Of a stretch of DNA of 64,000 bases, positions 44,697 through 52,444 are shown piece by piece. A model generated the notes under the pieces. That model had not been told where the DNA came from and ran no database searches. It saw only the letters and a list, made by a program, of their open reading frames with translations. A program made the position numbers and the translations under genes. Source of the stretch: Nocardia pseudobrasiliensis NBRC 108224 (GTDB taxonomy: Bacteria > Actinomycetota > Actinomycetes > Mycobacteriales > Mycobacteriaceae). Location: positions 124,001 through 188,000 of the forward strand of contig NZ_BDBS01000012.1 in assembly GCF_001613105.1 (NCBI RefSeq). The letters run 5' to 3'. Each line of letters opens with the position of its first letter. Positions within the stretch are counted from its first letter, which is position 1.

Positions 44697-46655
44697 TCAC
44701 TCGTAGAGGCCTTCGACATGCCAGCTGTCGTCATAACCGAGCAGCAGCAGGACGCGGTATTGGTCGTCGAGCATGATCTGGGCGCGGATGGCGTAATCAC
44801 CCGCGCGGTCGCCGGACCACCAGCGCTCGTCCAGCAGCCAGGGTCCCGCCCAGGCGGTCACCGCCCAGTGTTTGCCGCCCCAGCGCAACCGGGCGGGCTC
44901 CGCGGTGAACAGCCCGCGTTCGGTGATCCAGACACCCGCGCCGGCGTCGTCCTCCAACGTCACCTCCGGCTGGTTCACCAGCACCACCGCGGGCGCGGGC
45001 TGCGGAAGCCTTCCCGGCCAAGGCGATTCGGGATCGCTCGCGGGCACGGCCTCATCCCCGAGCGCCACCAACGTGACCCGTTCGGCGGGCCCCCGCCCAC
45101 CACTGAGCACTCCCACCCGCACCGCCTCCCCACCCAACAACCCCTGCACCCGCACCAGCGCCCGCCGAGCCCGCTCATCCTCCTCCCCGACCCCACCCCA
45201 CAACCCGAGCTGCAACGCCCCGGCCGCCACCACCTCGACCGGCTCGAGCCGCAGCAGCACAATGGGCGCACTCGGCCAGCCGCCAGCGGCATACGGACCG
45301 GAACGACCATGGCCCGAGCGGGGTCGTCTGCGATTCGAAGGTTGTTTGCCGTTCGGTATGGAAGTTGCTGTGGGCGAGCGGGGTTCGAGGCGGTTCTCTC
45401 CATCCGGCGACGGCTGCGGCCGTTGTTGTTCGCCATCGATACGGCCCTGCTCCGCGGAAAGCGGGCGTGTCTCACGGGCGGAAGGTGCTGTGGCCGAGGC
45501 GGGTTGCGCTCCGCTGGGATTTCGCCGGAGCGGGCTTCCGATGCGCGGGGTGGGGGTCGTGCCCGGCTGAGGTCTCTCGCCGATGTGTGGTGGGTCGTCG
45601 TCGGGGGCGGCGCGGCCGTAGATTCGGCCGAAGGAGGCGTCGGGGTCGGGATCGGCTCCGGACAGGGCGCGGTGGGTGAGCCAGCCGTCCAGTTGCCAGC
45701 GGATGCGGTCGGCGGTGCCCTCCGGGGTGAGGGGGTCGGCACAGCGCCAGATTCGGGAGAGTTGTTCTCCCGCGGCGGTTTCGGCGACGACCGCGAGGCG
45801 GGTGCAGGCCACGCCCGCGGCGGACAGGCGGTCGTGCAGGTGGGTGGCCAGCAGGCGGCCCGCGAAGGCGGCGGCGTCGACGCGATCGATCGGCGGGTCG
45901 CAGGGGTATTCGACGGTCAGGTCCGGGGCGGGTGGGCGGGTCGAGGGCGGGCGCTCGGGTTCGGCTCGGGCGCATCGGTGCGCGCGGATGGCATCGGCGT
46001 CGAAGCGGGAGGCGACCTCGGTCGGGGCGAGGGCGGCGAAATCACCTATGCGGCGTAAACCCAAGCGGTGCAGCAGATCCACCAGTTCCTCGCGCTCGGG
46101 AGCGGCGAGGCTGGGTTCGAGGGCGAGTTCGGCGACCGGCAACGGCGCGAGAAATCGGGCACCGGCGCCGGTCTCGACAATGACCCCGCGCCGGGCTGCG
46201 ATCACCGCGGTGGACAACTCGTCGGCAATACCCACCTGGCATTCCACCCCGACCGCCGCGACGGCATCGACCAATCGCTCCGCCGCCGCCTCCTCCGACC
46301 CGAAGAATCGAGCCGCCCCACGCGCCGACAACACCAACAGCCCAGGCCGCAGCACCTCCACTCCCGGCACGGTCGCATCGACCGCCGCCACCACCGGCTC
46401 GAACAACCGCGCATCCCGATCCGGATCCGACTGCGCCACATACATATCCGGACACCGGGCCTGCGCTTCCCGCCGCTTCAGCCCACGCCGCACCCCGGCC
46501 CCCCGCGCCACCGCCGAACAAGCCACCACCCGATTCGCATGCAAAACCACCACCGGCCGAGTAGCAGGCACATCCCCCACCGCAGCCGCCGCCACAGCAG
46601 GCCAATCCGGACACCAAACCGCCACCACCCGCGAAACCCGCTTCCGCCCCTTCAC
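44697..46655 (-). CDS. imuB: ImuB, catalytically inactive Y-family polymerase hub
   Basis: About 652 residues from GTG 46655 (site weak). The N-terminal Y-family fold starts VSRVVAVWCPDWPAVAAAAV, where active polymerases carry a metal Asp in a DxDxFF motif, so it should not polymerise. ImuB bridges the beta clamp, ImuA' and DnaE2 in the actinobacterial mutasome. Palm and little-finger parts continue to about residue 341. Residues 342-461 are then a low-complexity Pro/Arg/Ser/Thr insertion not expected in ImuB, after which the conserved C-terminus resumes (APIVLLRLEPVEVVAAGALQ) and ends WHVEGLYE. Confidence 0.88.
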   Translation of the reverse strand: MKGRKRVSRVVAVWCPDWPAVAAAAVGDVPATRPVVVLHANRVVACSAVARGAGVRRGLKRREAQARCPDMYVAQSDPDRDARLFEPVVAAVDATVPGVEVLRPGLLVLSARGAARFFGSEEAAAERLVDAVAAVGVECQVGIADELSTAVIAARRGVIVETGAGARFLAPLPVAELALEPSLAAPEREELVDLLHRLGLRRIGDFAALAPTEVASRFDADAIRAHRCARAEPERPPSTRPPAPDLTVEYPCDPPIDRVDAAAFAGRLLATHLHDRLSAAGVACTRLAVVAETAAGEQLSRIWRCADPLTPEGTADRIRWQLDGWLTHRALSGADPDPDASFGRIYGRAAPDDDPPHIGERPQPGTTPTPRIGSPLRRNPSGAQPASATAPSARETRPLSAEQGRIDGEQQRPQPSPDGENRLEPRSPTATSIPNGKQPSNRRRPRSGHGRSGPYAAGGWPSAPIVLLRLEPVEVVAAGALQLGLWGGVGEEDERARRALVRVQGLLGGEAVRVGVLSGGRGPAERVTLVALGDEAVPASDPESPWPGRLPQPAPAVVLVNQPEVTLEDDAGAGVWITERGLFTAEPARLRWGGKHWAVTAWAGPWLLDERWWSGDRAGDYAIRAQIMLDDQYRVLLLLGYDDSWHVEGLYE

Positions 46656-47137
46656 AACTCCCCCCACCCATAACTCCCGGCGGACGAATGCCGGGAAACG
46701 GGGAACCCTCCGGGCCGAAAGTCGGCACCGCACACCGACAATCCGAATCGCGAATGGAAAGCGCGAACCGACAGCCCACCCCGCGAACAGGCACTACGAC
46801 CCAGCAGCCCAAGCCACAAACAGCTTCCCCGAGACACTCCAAACCACAACCGAGAACCGCGAACCGACAGCACGAACCCCAAGCGGGCATTGCGAACCAG
46901 CAGCCCACACCACAAACGGGCATCACGAGACGCCGCGCCAAACCACAACCGAGAACCGCGAACCAACAGCACGAACCCCAAGCGGGCATTGCGAACCAAC
47001 AGCCCACACCACAAACGGGCATCACGAGACGCCGCTCCGAAGCGCAAGCGGGGATCGCGGGTCAGTGGGCCCGGGGAGAGTAATGGCCTCGGTGGGGCGG
47101 GAGGGGTCACCCTGGGGCTCGGGGGGTGTGCGGTGGG
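46656..47137. other. Gap between imuA' and imuB
   Basis: About 480 bp where mycobacterial imuA' and imuB are nearly contiguous. It is mainly tandem repeats (see 46763-47057). Frames spanning it have repetitive Arg/Cys-Trp or Thr/His/Pro sequence and are not believable genes. Confidence 0.7.
46763..47057. repeat. Tandem repeat, about three ~99-bp units
   Basis: Units start with GCGAACCgACAG at 46763, 46859 and 46958, so the periods are 96 and 99 bp; a degraded fourth may start at 47057. The second and third copies are nearly identical (GAACCCCAAGCGGGCATTGC, GCCCACACCACAAACGGGCA, TCACGAGACGCCGC), while the first has diverged. Within each unit, short GCGAACC/GCACGAACC-type motifs recur. It looks like a minisatellite that expanded by slippage. 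Confidence 0.85.
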
Positions 47138-47893
47138 TTATGAGGCGACATCGGTGGCTGTCTCCAAGGGGGCGGGGTTGGGTTGGGGGGCTTGCCATTT
47201 GGTTTGGGTGTTGTGGGGGCACAGGGTCAGGCGGCCGGTGCGGGGTGGGGTGGAGCGGGTGCGGACGGAGACGTCGAGGTGGATGGTGTGGAGGCGGCCT
47301 CGGCCGCGGCCCATGCCCTCGTAGCCCGCTATGCGGGTGTCGATTCGCAGGGTCGCGCCGGTCCAGGCGCCGCCGGTTACGACGAGGGTGGCGCCCTTGC
47401 TGCGGGCGCGGGCGGCGAGGACTCGGGTGCGGCTGGTTGGGACCGATCGACCACCCAATCCGAGAACGACCAGGTCCAAACCATCGAGCAACACCGCGGC
47501 GACCTCCACGGGGTCGGGGCCGGGGTCGGGGACGAACGCCAGTTTCCCCAATTGAGCGCCCATTTCGGCCGCCGCGAGCAGGCCCAGGCGCGGCAGGCCG
47601 ACCGCCGCGGCATGGCCCCCGCTTTCGGTGACCGCGGCCAACAGACCGGCCAGCAGCGATGTCGCACCCGAGTACGACACCACCGAGCCCTTGGCCAGGC
47701 CACCCTCGGGCAGCAGCTCCACCAGCGCGGACGGTACGGCCAACGACTCCCTGCGCAACTCGGCGGCCGAGGGCAACCGACCCGCCGACGCCGCGCCACG
47801 AGCCGGAATCGCGGCCATGCGCCGGCGCAGCTCGGCCAGCCGCTCCGCCGTCACCGCATCGGGCGAACCCATCTTCGACCACCAATCTCCCAT
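47138..47893 (-). CDS. imuA': ImuA', RecA-like mutasome accessory protein
   Basis: About 251 residues from ATG 47893 (or ATG 47872); the longer frame upstream would include the LexA box and is rejected. The core is a RecA/SulA-like fold: LVELLPEGGLAKGSVVSYSG, then ATSLLAGLLAAVTESGGHAA, AAVGLPRLGLLAAAEMGA, and DPVEVAAVLLDGLDLVVLGL. No Walker A GKT is present. ImuA' binds ImuB and is required for DnaE2-dependent mutagenesis. The C-terminal tail is Pro/Thr-rich. imuB follows only after a repeat-filled gap. Confidence 0.85.
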   Translation of the reverse strand: MGDWWSKMGSPDAVTAERLAELRRRMAAIPARGAASAGRLPSAAELRRESLAVPSALVELLPEGGLAKGSVVSYSGATSLLAGLLAAVTESGGHAAAVGLPRLGLLAAAEMGAQLGKLAFVPDPGPDPVEVAAVLLDGLDLVVLGLGGRSVPTSRTRVLAARARSKGATLVVTGGAWTGATLRIDTRIAGYEGMGRGRGRLHTIHLDVSVRTRSTPPRTGRLTLCPHNTQTKWQAPQPNPAPLETATDVAS

Positions 47894-47934
47894 CGATGGA
47901 CTGTTCTCAGCACCGATCCAGCTATCGATCCTGA

Positions 47935-47950
47935 TCGAATATACGTTCGA
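47935..47950. promoter_or_regulatory. LexA (SOS) box of imuA'
   Basis: TCGAATATACGTTCGA, one mismatch from TCGAAC-N4-GTTCGA and with the same ATAC centre as the dnaE2 box, lies 42 bp upstream of the imuA' start. It also sits within the 164-bp region shared with the divergent kinase gene. Confidence 0.9.
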
Positions 47951-48057
47951 TTCATCCTCAGTAGAACCCCACCCCCCGATCCCGTCAAGCGCCACGCGCG
48001 CAAACCTCGGGTTGCGAAGCAGGCCAGGCAGGATGGTTTTCGGCTATCCTCGCGCCC

Positions 48058-49197
48058 GTGACTGAACGCGCCCGCCCCATCGTCGGCCCCGATTATCTGG
48101 TCGCCGGACGTTATCGCCTGCAGTCCAAGCTCGGCGGCGGCGGCATGGGCGCGGTGTGGCTGGCCCACGACCGGCTACTCGATCGCGATGTCGCCATCAA
48201 ACAGGTGCTGTCCACGGCCGGACTGAGCGAACAAGAGGCCAACGAGGTCCGCAATCGGATCATTCACGAGGGCCGGGTCGCGGCGAAGCTGTCGCACGAG
48301 CACGCCGTCGCGGTTTACGACGTGGTGCTCGAGGCGGGTGAGCCCTGGCTGGTGATGGAATATCTGCCGTCGCGCAATGTGGCCAAGGCGATCGCGCTGG
48401 TCGACGCGCTGCCGCCGATCGAGGTCGCCCAGATCGGCGCGCAGGTGGCCGACGCACTCGCGACCGCGCATGCCGCGGGCATCACGCATCGAGATATCAA
48501 GCCCGGCAACATCCTGGTGGCCGATCGCGGCGCCGAGGTGGGCAAGGTCAAGCTCAGCGACTTCGGCATCTCGAGCGGCGCGGGGGATCCGTCCGACGAG
48601 GCGGACGACACCATCACCGGCACGCCCGCCTATCTGCCGCCGGAGGTGGCGCGCGGATATCGGCCGACCACCGCCAGCGACGTATTCTCCCTCGGCGCAA
48701 CGCTTTACACCGCGGTGGAGGGTCAGCCACCGTACGGTTTCCACGAAGACAACAATGTGATCGTCGAACGCGCCGCGATGGCGCAGATCATCCCGCCCAG
48801 CCGCAGCGGTGCGCTGACCGAGGTGCTGCTGCACATGATGGAGCCCGCCCCGCAGCGCCGTCCGAGTATGGCCGAGGCGCGCAACGAAATCCTCACCGCC
48901 GTATTCGGTCCCGGCACCGGCCCCTACATCCTCGGCGCACCCGTGCGCACCGAGGACGGCACCATCCCGGCCTGGGCCGCCCGCAACTCCGCCAGCGGCT
49001 TACGCAGCCCGCATTCCACACCCCTGCCGCGCCCGCCACGAGCCGCCTCGCCGAATGCCCCGGCGCCGCAGAAGAAGTCGTCCAACAGCGGCTTCACCAT
49101 CGGCAGCCTCGGTCCCAACGCCGCGCCCTTGGCCATCGCGGTGGGTCTGCTGATCGGCCTGTTGATTCTGATCGTGATCCTCGTCGCCGCAATGTGA
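48058..49197 (+). CDS. Membrane-anchored Ser/Thr protein kinase
   Basis: A 379-residue eukaryotic-type kinase from GTG 48058. Kinase domain residues 18-275: Gly loop LGGGGMGAVW, Lys48 in VAIKQVL, Glu in HEGRVAAKL, catalytic HRDIKPGNIL, DFGISSG, and GTPAYLPPEVARG. A Pro/Ser-rich juxtamembrane linker (about 300-345) leads to one C-terminal helix ([20 protein letters not shown]) with only two residues outside, so no PASTA or other sensor domain exists. It resembles the short Pkn proteins of actinomycetes. The targets are unknown. Confidence 0.92.
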   Translation: MTERARPIVGPDYLVAGRYRLQSKLGGGGMGAVWLAHDRLLDRDVAIKQVLSTAGLSEQEANEVRNRIIHEGRVAAKLSHEHAVAVYDVVLEAGEPWLVMEYLPSRNVAKAIALVDALPPIEVAQIGAQVADALATAHAAGITHRDIKPGNILVADRGAEVGKVKLSDFGISSGAGDPSDEADDTITGTPAYLPPEVARGYRPTTASDVFSLGATLYTAVEGQPPYGFHEDNNVIVERAAMAQIIPPSRSGALTEVLLHMMEPAPQRRPSMAEARNEILTAVFGPGTGPYILGAPVRTEDGTIPAWAARNSASGLRSPHSTPLPRPPRAASPNAPAPQKKSSNSGFTIGSLGPNAAPLAIAVGLLIGLLILIVILVAAM

Positions 49198-49259
49198 CCC
49201 GAAGGCCGTGGCCCAGGCACATACGAAGAGAACATGATCCCGCGGCGGCGGAATCAACT

Positions 49260-49976
49260 TCAATCAATCCTGCGCCGATGGGCCCAGCGGGTGAGGGCGT
49301 TGCGATTGGACTGCTGGGTCTTGCGCAGAACGTTGGAGGCGTGGGTCTCCACGGTCTTCACCGAGATGAACAGGGACTCCGCGATTTCCCGATAGGTGTA
49401 CCCGCGAGCCAGCAGCCGCAGGACCTCGAGCTCGCGCGGTGTGAGCGAATCCAGTTCGGGGTCCAGGGGCGGCTCGGGGGCGGGTGAGCGGCCGGTGAAC
49501 GAGTCGAGGACGAAGCCCGCCAGGCGCGGGCTGAAAACCGCGTCGCCACCCGAGACGCGCCGAATGCCGTCGGCCAGTTCGGGTCCCGAGATGGTCTTGG
49601 TGACATAGCCGCGGGCGCCCGCGCGAATCACCGCGATCACATCCTCGGCCGCATCGGACACGCTGAGCGCCAGGCAGACCGGGCTCTGCCTGCTGCCGCC
49701 GGAACGGGGGCCCTGCGTGGTTACGCCGACCGCCTCCTCCGGAACCTGACCGTCCAGATGGTCCTCGATCCCCTGCAGCACCGCGACCCCGCCACCGTCG
49801 GGCATATGCACATCGAGCAGCACCACATCCGGACGGGCGGACTTGATCCCGGCAATGGCCTCGCTCACGCCACCGGCCTCACCCACGACCTCGATATCGG
49901 ATTCGCGGCCCAGCTCGGCCCGCACACCGGACCGGAACACGGCATGGTCGTCGACCAGAAAGACCCGGATAGTCAC
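49260..49976 (-). CDS. LuxR/NarL-family response regulator with inserted repeat
   Basis: A 238-residue two-component regulator from GTG 49976 (GAGGAGA upstream). Receiver: acidic pair in FLVDDHAVF, phospho-Asp55 in VVLLDVHMPD, Ser/Thr in ALSVSD and Lys127 in GYVTKTISG. Residues about 74-98 form an unusual insertion, of which QVPEEAVGVTTQGP is encoded by a dispersed 44-bp repeat. The output domain is a LuxR helix-turn-helix (LTPRELEVLRLLARGYTYRE then IAESLFISVKTVETH). The cognate histidine kinase is 125 bp upstream. Confidence 0.92.
   Translation of the reverse strand: MTIRVFLVDDHAVFRSGVRAELGRESDIEVVGEAGGVSEAIAGIKSARPDVVLLDVHMPDGGGVAVLQGIEDHLDGQVPEEAVGVTTQGPRSGGSRQSPVCLALSVSDAAEDVIAVIRAGARGYVTKTISGPELADGIRRVSGGDAVFSPRLAGFVLDSFTGRSPAPEPPLDPELDSLTPRELEVLRLLARGYTYREIAESLFISVKTVETHASNVLRKTQQSNRNALTRWAHRRRID
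49707..49750. repeat. Dispersed ~44-bp repeat, copy 2, within a coding region
   Basis: Begins GGGGCCCTGCGTGGTTACGC, identical in the first 20 bases to the copy at 19202-19244, and ends GCCTCCTCCGGAACCTGAC. Here it lies in frame inside the response regulator receiver domain. Confidence 0.8.
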
Positions 49977-50100
49977 TGTTCTCCTCACCTCGAACCGAAG
50001 CGCTGCCGGGTACGCAGACCGCCCACCTCATCATCGGTACCACACCACACGCCGGTCCGCTGGCATCCGGATCATGGGCCGTTCGGCCGGGATGGATTGA

Positions 50101-51423
50101 TCAACCTATCGGTTGCGAGTCGCGCTGGTCTCCGTCACCGGCGGACTCCCACGATTCGCCCGCCTGCTCCTCTTGGCCCTCGGAATCCTTGCGCGGCAGG
50201 ATGATCCGGACCTCGGTGCCGCGGCCGGGAGTCGACTTGACCTCGACCGTGCCGCCCCGTCGCTCGATGCGGGCGTGGATGGATTTGGCCAGGCCCTGGC
50301 GGTCGGCGGGGACGGCGGAGGGGTCGAAACCGGCGCCGCGGTCGCGGACGAAGATGCTCACCTGGTGGGGCTCCACCTCCGCGAACAGGTCGATGGTCGG
50401 CACACCGGCGTGTTTGGCGGCGTTCACCAGTGCCTCGCGGGTCGCTCCGAGTAGAGCGGTGAAATGCTCCTTGGGTAGGCCGTAGCCGGTCTCGCCCGGA
50501 TCCATCGACACATCGCCGACGGTCACGGGGGTGACCTTCACGCCGTGCTGGTCCTCGACCTCGCCCGCGATGGTGCGCAGTGCGGCGGCGAGACTCGACT
50601 GGGCGGGCATGGTGTCCTCGAACAGCCATTTACGCAGTTCGCGCTCCTGGCTGCGGGCCAGCCGGGTGACCTCCTGCGGATCGTCGGCCTGCCGCTGGAT
50701 CAGCGCCAGCGTCTGCAGAACCGAATCGTGCAGGTGGGAAGCGATCTCCTCGCGCTCCTCGTTGCGGATGCGGGCGGCACGTTCGGCATTGAGCGCTCGC
50801 ATCATGCGCAACCACAGCGGCACGGTCAGCAGGCCCACGCCGATCAGCGTCACCGCGACCGCGATCAGCGCCGAACCCAGCGAACTCAGATTGATCCGGG
50901 CCAGCACCACCACGCCGAGCCCGACCACGATCAGCGTGGCCCCGGCCACGATGCGGGTCCAGGTGAGCACCGACGGCCGGGCGGGCAGCCCGAGCACCGA
51001 TCTCGGCCCCTCGGCGTCGAATTCGCGCCACACCAGGGCAGCGCCCACCGCGACGACGATGATCGGCCCGAGCACCCGGGCGGCCGTCCCGTTGAAGGCC
51101 CAGGTCAGCGAGACCGATAGCGCGAGACCGAGCAGGATCAGCCCGACGCCCTGCCGACGTTCCGAAGCCGACGGCGGCGGCCCGTCACCGCCCGCGGGAG
51201 TGAAGATCCACAGCAGGCCGTAGGCGACGATCCCGGATCCGATCAGCGCGGACAGCAGCACAAAGGCCATCCGCACCTTGAACACGTCGACCCCGAGATG
51301 ATCGGCGATACCGCCCGCGACACCTCCGACGACCCGCCCGCCGGACCGCCGCAGCAATCGCGGGGCCGTCGGCGCCGGTGCGGCGACACCGCGCGCGTCG
51401 AATGCGGGCATGGACGGGTACAT
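50101..51423 (-). CDS. Histidine kinase with N-terminal PspC domain
   Basis: A 440-residue NarL-type sensor kinase (ATG 51423; 51411 possible). An N-terminal PspC domain (LLRRSGGRVVGGVAGGIADH with the following helix) is joined to about six membrane helices (residues 60-215). The HisKA_3 phosphoacceptor is EEIASHLHDSVLQTLALIQR and the ATPase has LGATREALVNAAKHAG and VRDRGAGFDP. PspC-kinase/LuxR pairs are thought to sense envelope stress. Its response regulator is next downstream. The partner PspC-domain gene is 2.8 kb away behind an ABC-F gene. Confidence 0.9.
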   Translation of the reverse strand: MYPSMPAFDARGVAAPAPTAPRLLRRSGGRVVGGVAGGIADHLGVDVFKVRMAFVLLSALIGSGIVAYGLLWIFTPAGGDGPPPSASERRQGVGLILLGLALSVSLTWAFNGTAARVLGPIIVVAVGAALVWREFDAEGPRSVLGLPARPSVLTWTRIVAGATLIVVGLGVVVLARINLSSLGSALIAVAVTLIGVGLLTVPLWLRMMRALNAERAARIRNEEREEIASHLHDSVLQTLALIQRQADDPQEVTRLARSQERELRKWLFEDTMPAQSSLAAALRTIAGEVEDQHGVKVTPVTVGDVSMDPGETGYGLPKEHFTALLGATREALVNAAKHAGVPTIDLFAEVEPHQVSIFVRDRGAGFDPSAVPADRQGLAKSIHARIERRGGTVEVKSTPGRGTEVRIILPRKDSEGQEEQAGESWESAGDGDQRDSQPIG

Positions 51424-51506
51424 GCCTTCGATACTGGCACGCCCCACCGACAACCGACCATGGGGAATCACCCCCATTCATGCCCTGAGGGCTCAGCGCC
51501 ACCGGC

Positions 51507-52430
51507 CTATTTCGAGGGTGCGCTCACCGATATCCATCGCGCGATCAGGGCCGCGGGGCTCGAATCAGCGACTCTCGGCCGGGCTCGACCGGCCAGAGCG
51601 CTCTCCATCCGCTCGGCGAGTTTCTCGAAATCCACACGGGCGCTCGCGATGTCGAGCTCCAGAGCCAACGCGATATTCCCGGCCTCCTGCCGACCCACCT
51701 CGTAAGTGAGCAAAAGCGGTCGACCAACGGCGGCTATCTCGAAAATCGTGGACGGACCGGCCTTGGATATCACCAGGTCCGCGGCCGCGTAGATATCGCT
51801 GATATCGTCTCTGAATTTTTCGATCCGCACGTTCGGGTCGGCCCGACGAGTGAGCTCCCGGTAGGCCCTCCGATTCGTACCGGTGAGCACGAGGATGTGC
51901 GCGCCGGCGCTTGCTCGTCCGACGGCATCGACCGTTCTCAGTAGATGTCCCGCGCCGAGACCACCTCCGACAACGACGACAGCCGGATACGCGCCGATAC
52001 CCAGTCGTCGCCTGACCGCCGTACGGTCCGCCCCAGCGGCATCGGCGAACGCTCGACGAACCGGCATACCGATCACATGGAGTCGATTCCGGTCGACACC
52101 GAACGAATTCAATCGCTCAGCCGCGGCCTCCGTGGGCACGAAGACCGAATCGCTCCCAGCAGAGGCCCATGACGCGTGCGGGGTGATCGGATCACATACG
52201 ACGGTCGCCAATTCGAACTCCACAACCGCCCGATCACAATCGCGCATCCTGTACGCGGCCGTGTGGGGCGGCCGCGCGACGCAGGATCGGCACTCGGAAA
52301 ATGTGGCAAAGTCGCGAATTTCAACGACATCGCGCCTGCGATCAATTTCGCGGCGATACGCGCGGGCTCCCAGCTTCCTACGCGTTGACCGCGGTCGAAA
52401 ACCAGGTTGCGATGCCCGGTGGCGGTGAGG
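51507..52430 (-). pseudogene. Remnant of a MurG/MGDG-synthase-like glycosyltransferase
   Basis: From ATG 52247 the frame gives 246 residues equal to the C-terminal two thirds of this GT28-like family: ATVVCDPITPHASWASAGSD, then LHVIGMPVRRAF, AYPAVVVVGGGLGAGHLLRT, and the UDP-sugar site VISKAGPSTIFEIAAVGRPL. The N-terminal lipid-acceptor domain (about 120-150 residues) is missing. The frame is open upstream to 52430 but that part does not look like the family. The gene is therefore truncated and abuts the ABC-F gene, which suggests loss during insertion of that gene. Confidence 0.65.
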
Positions 52431-52444
52431 TTATCTGAAAAACT

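Noticed and set aside
46763..47057. CRISPR array
   Set aside because: Units are ~99 bp and contiguous with no unique spacers; no cas genes are near.
46042..47110. Frames through the imuA'-imuB repeats (Cys/Trp-rich on minus, Thr/His-rich on plus)
   Set aside because: They are made of the 99-bp repeat read in different frames; no ribosome site or domain.
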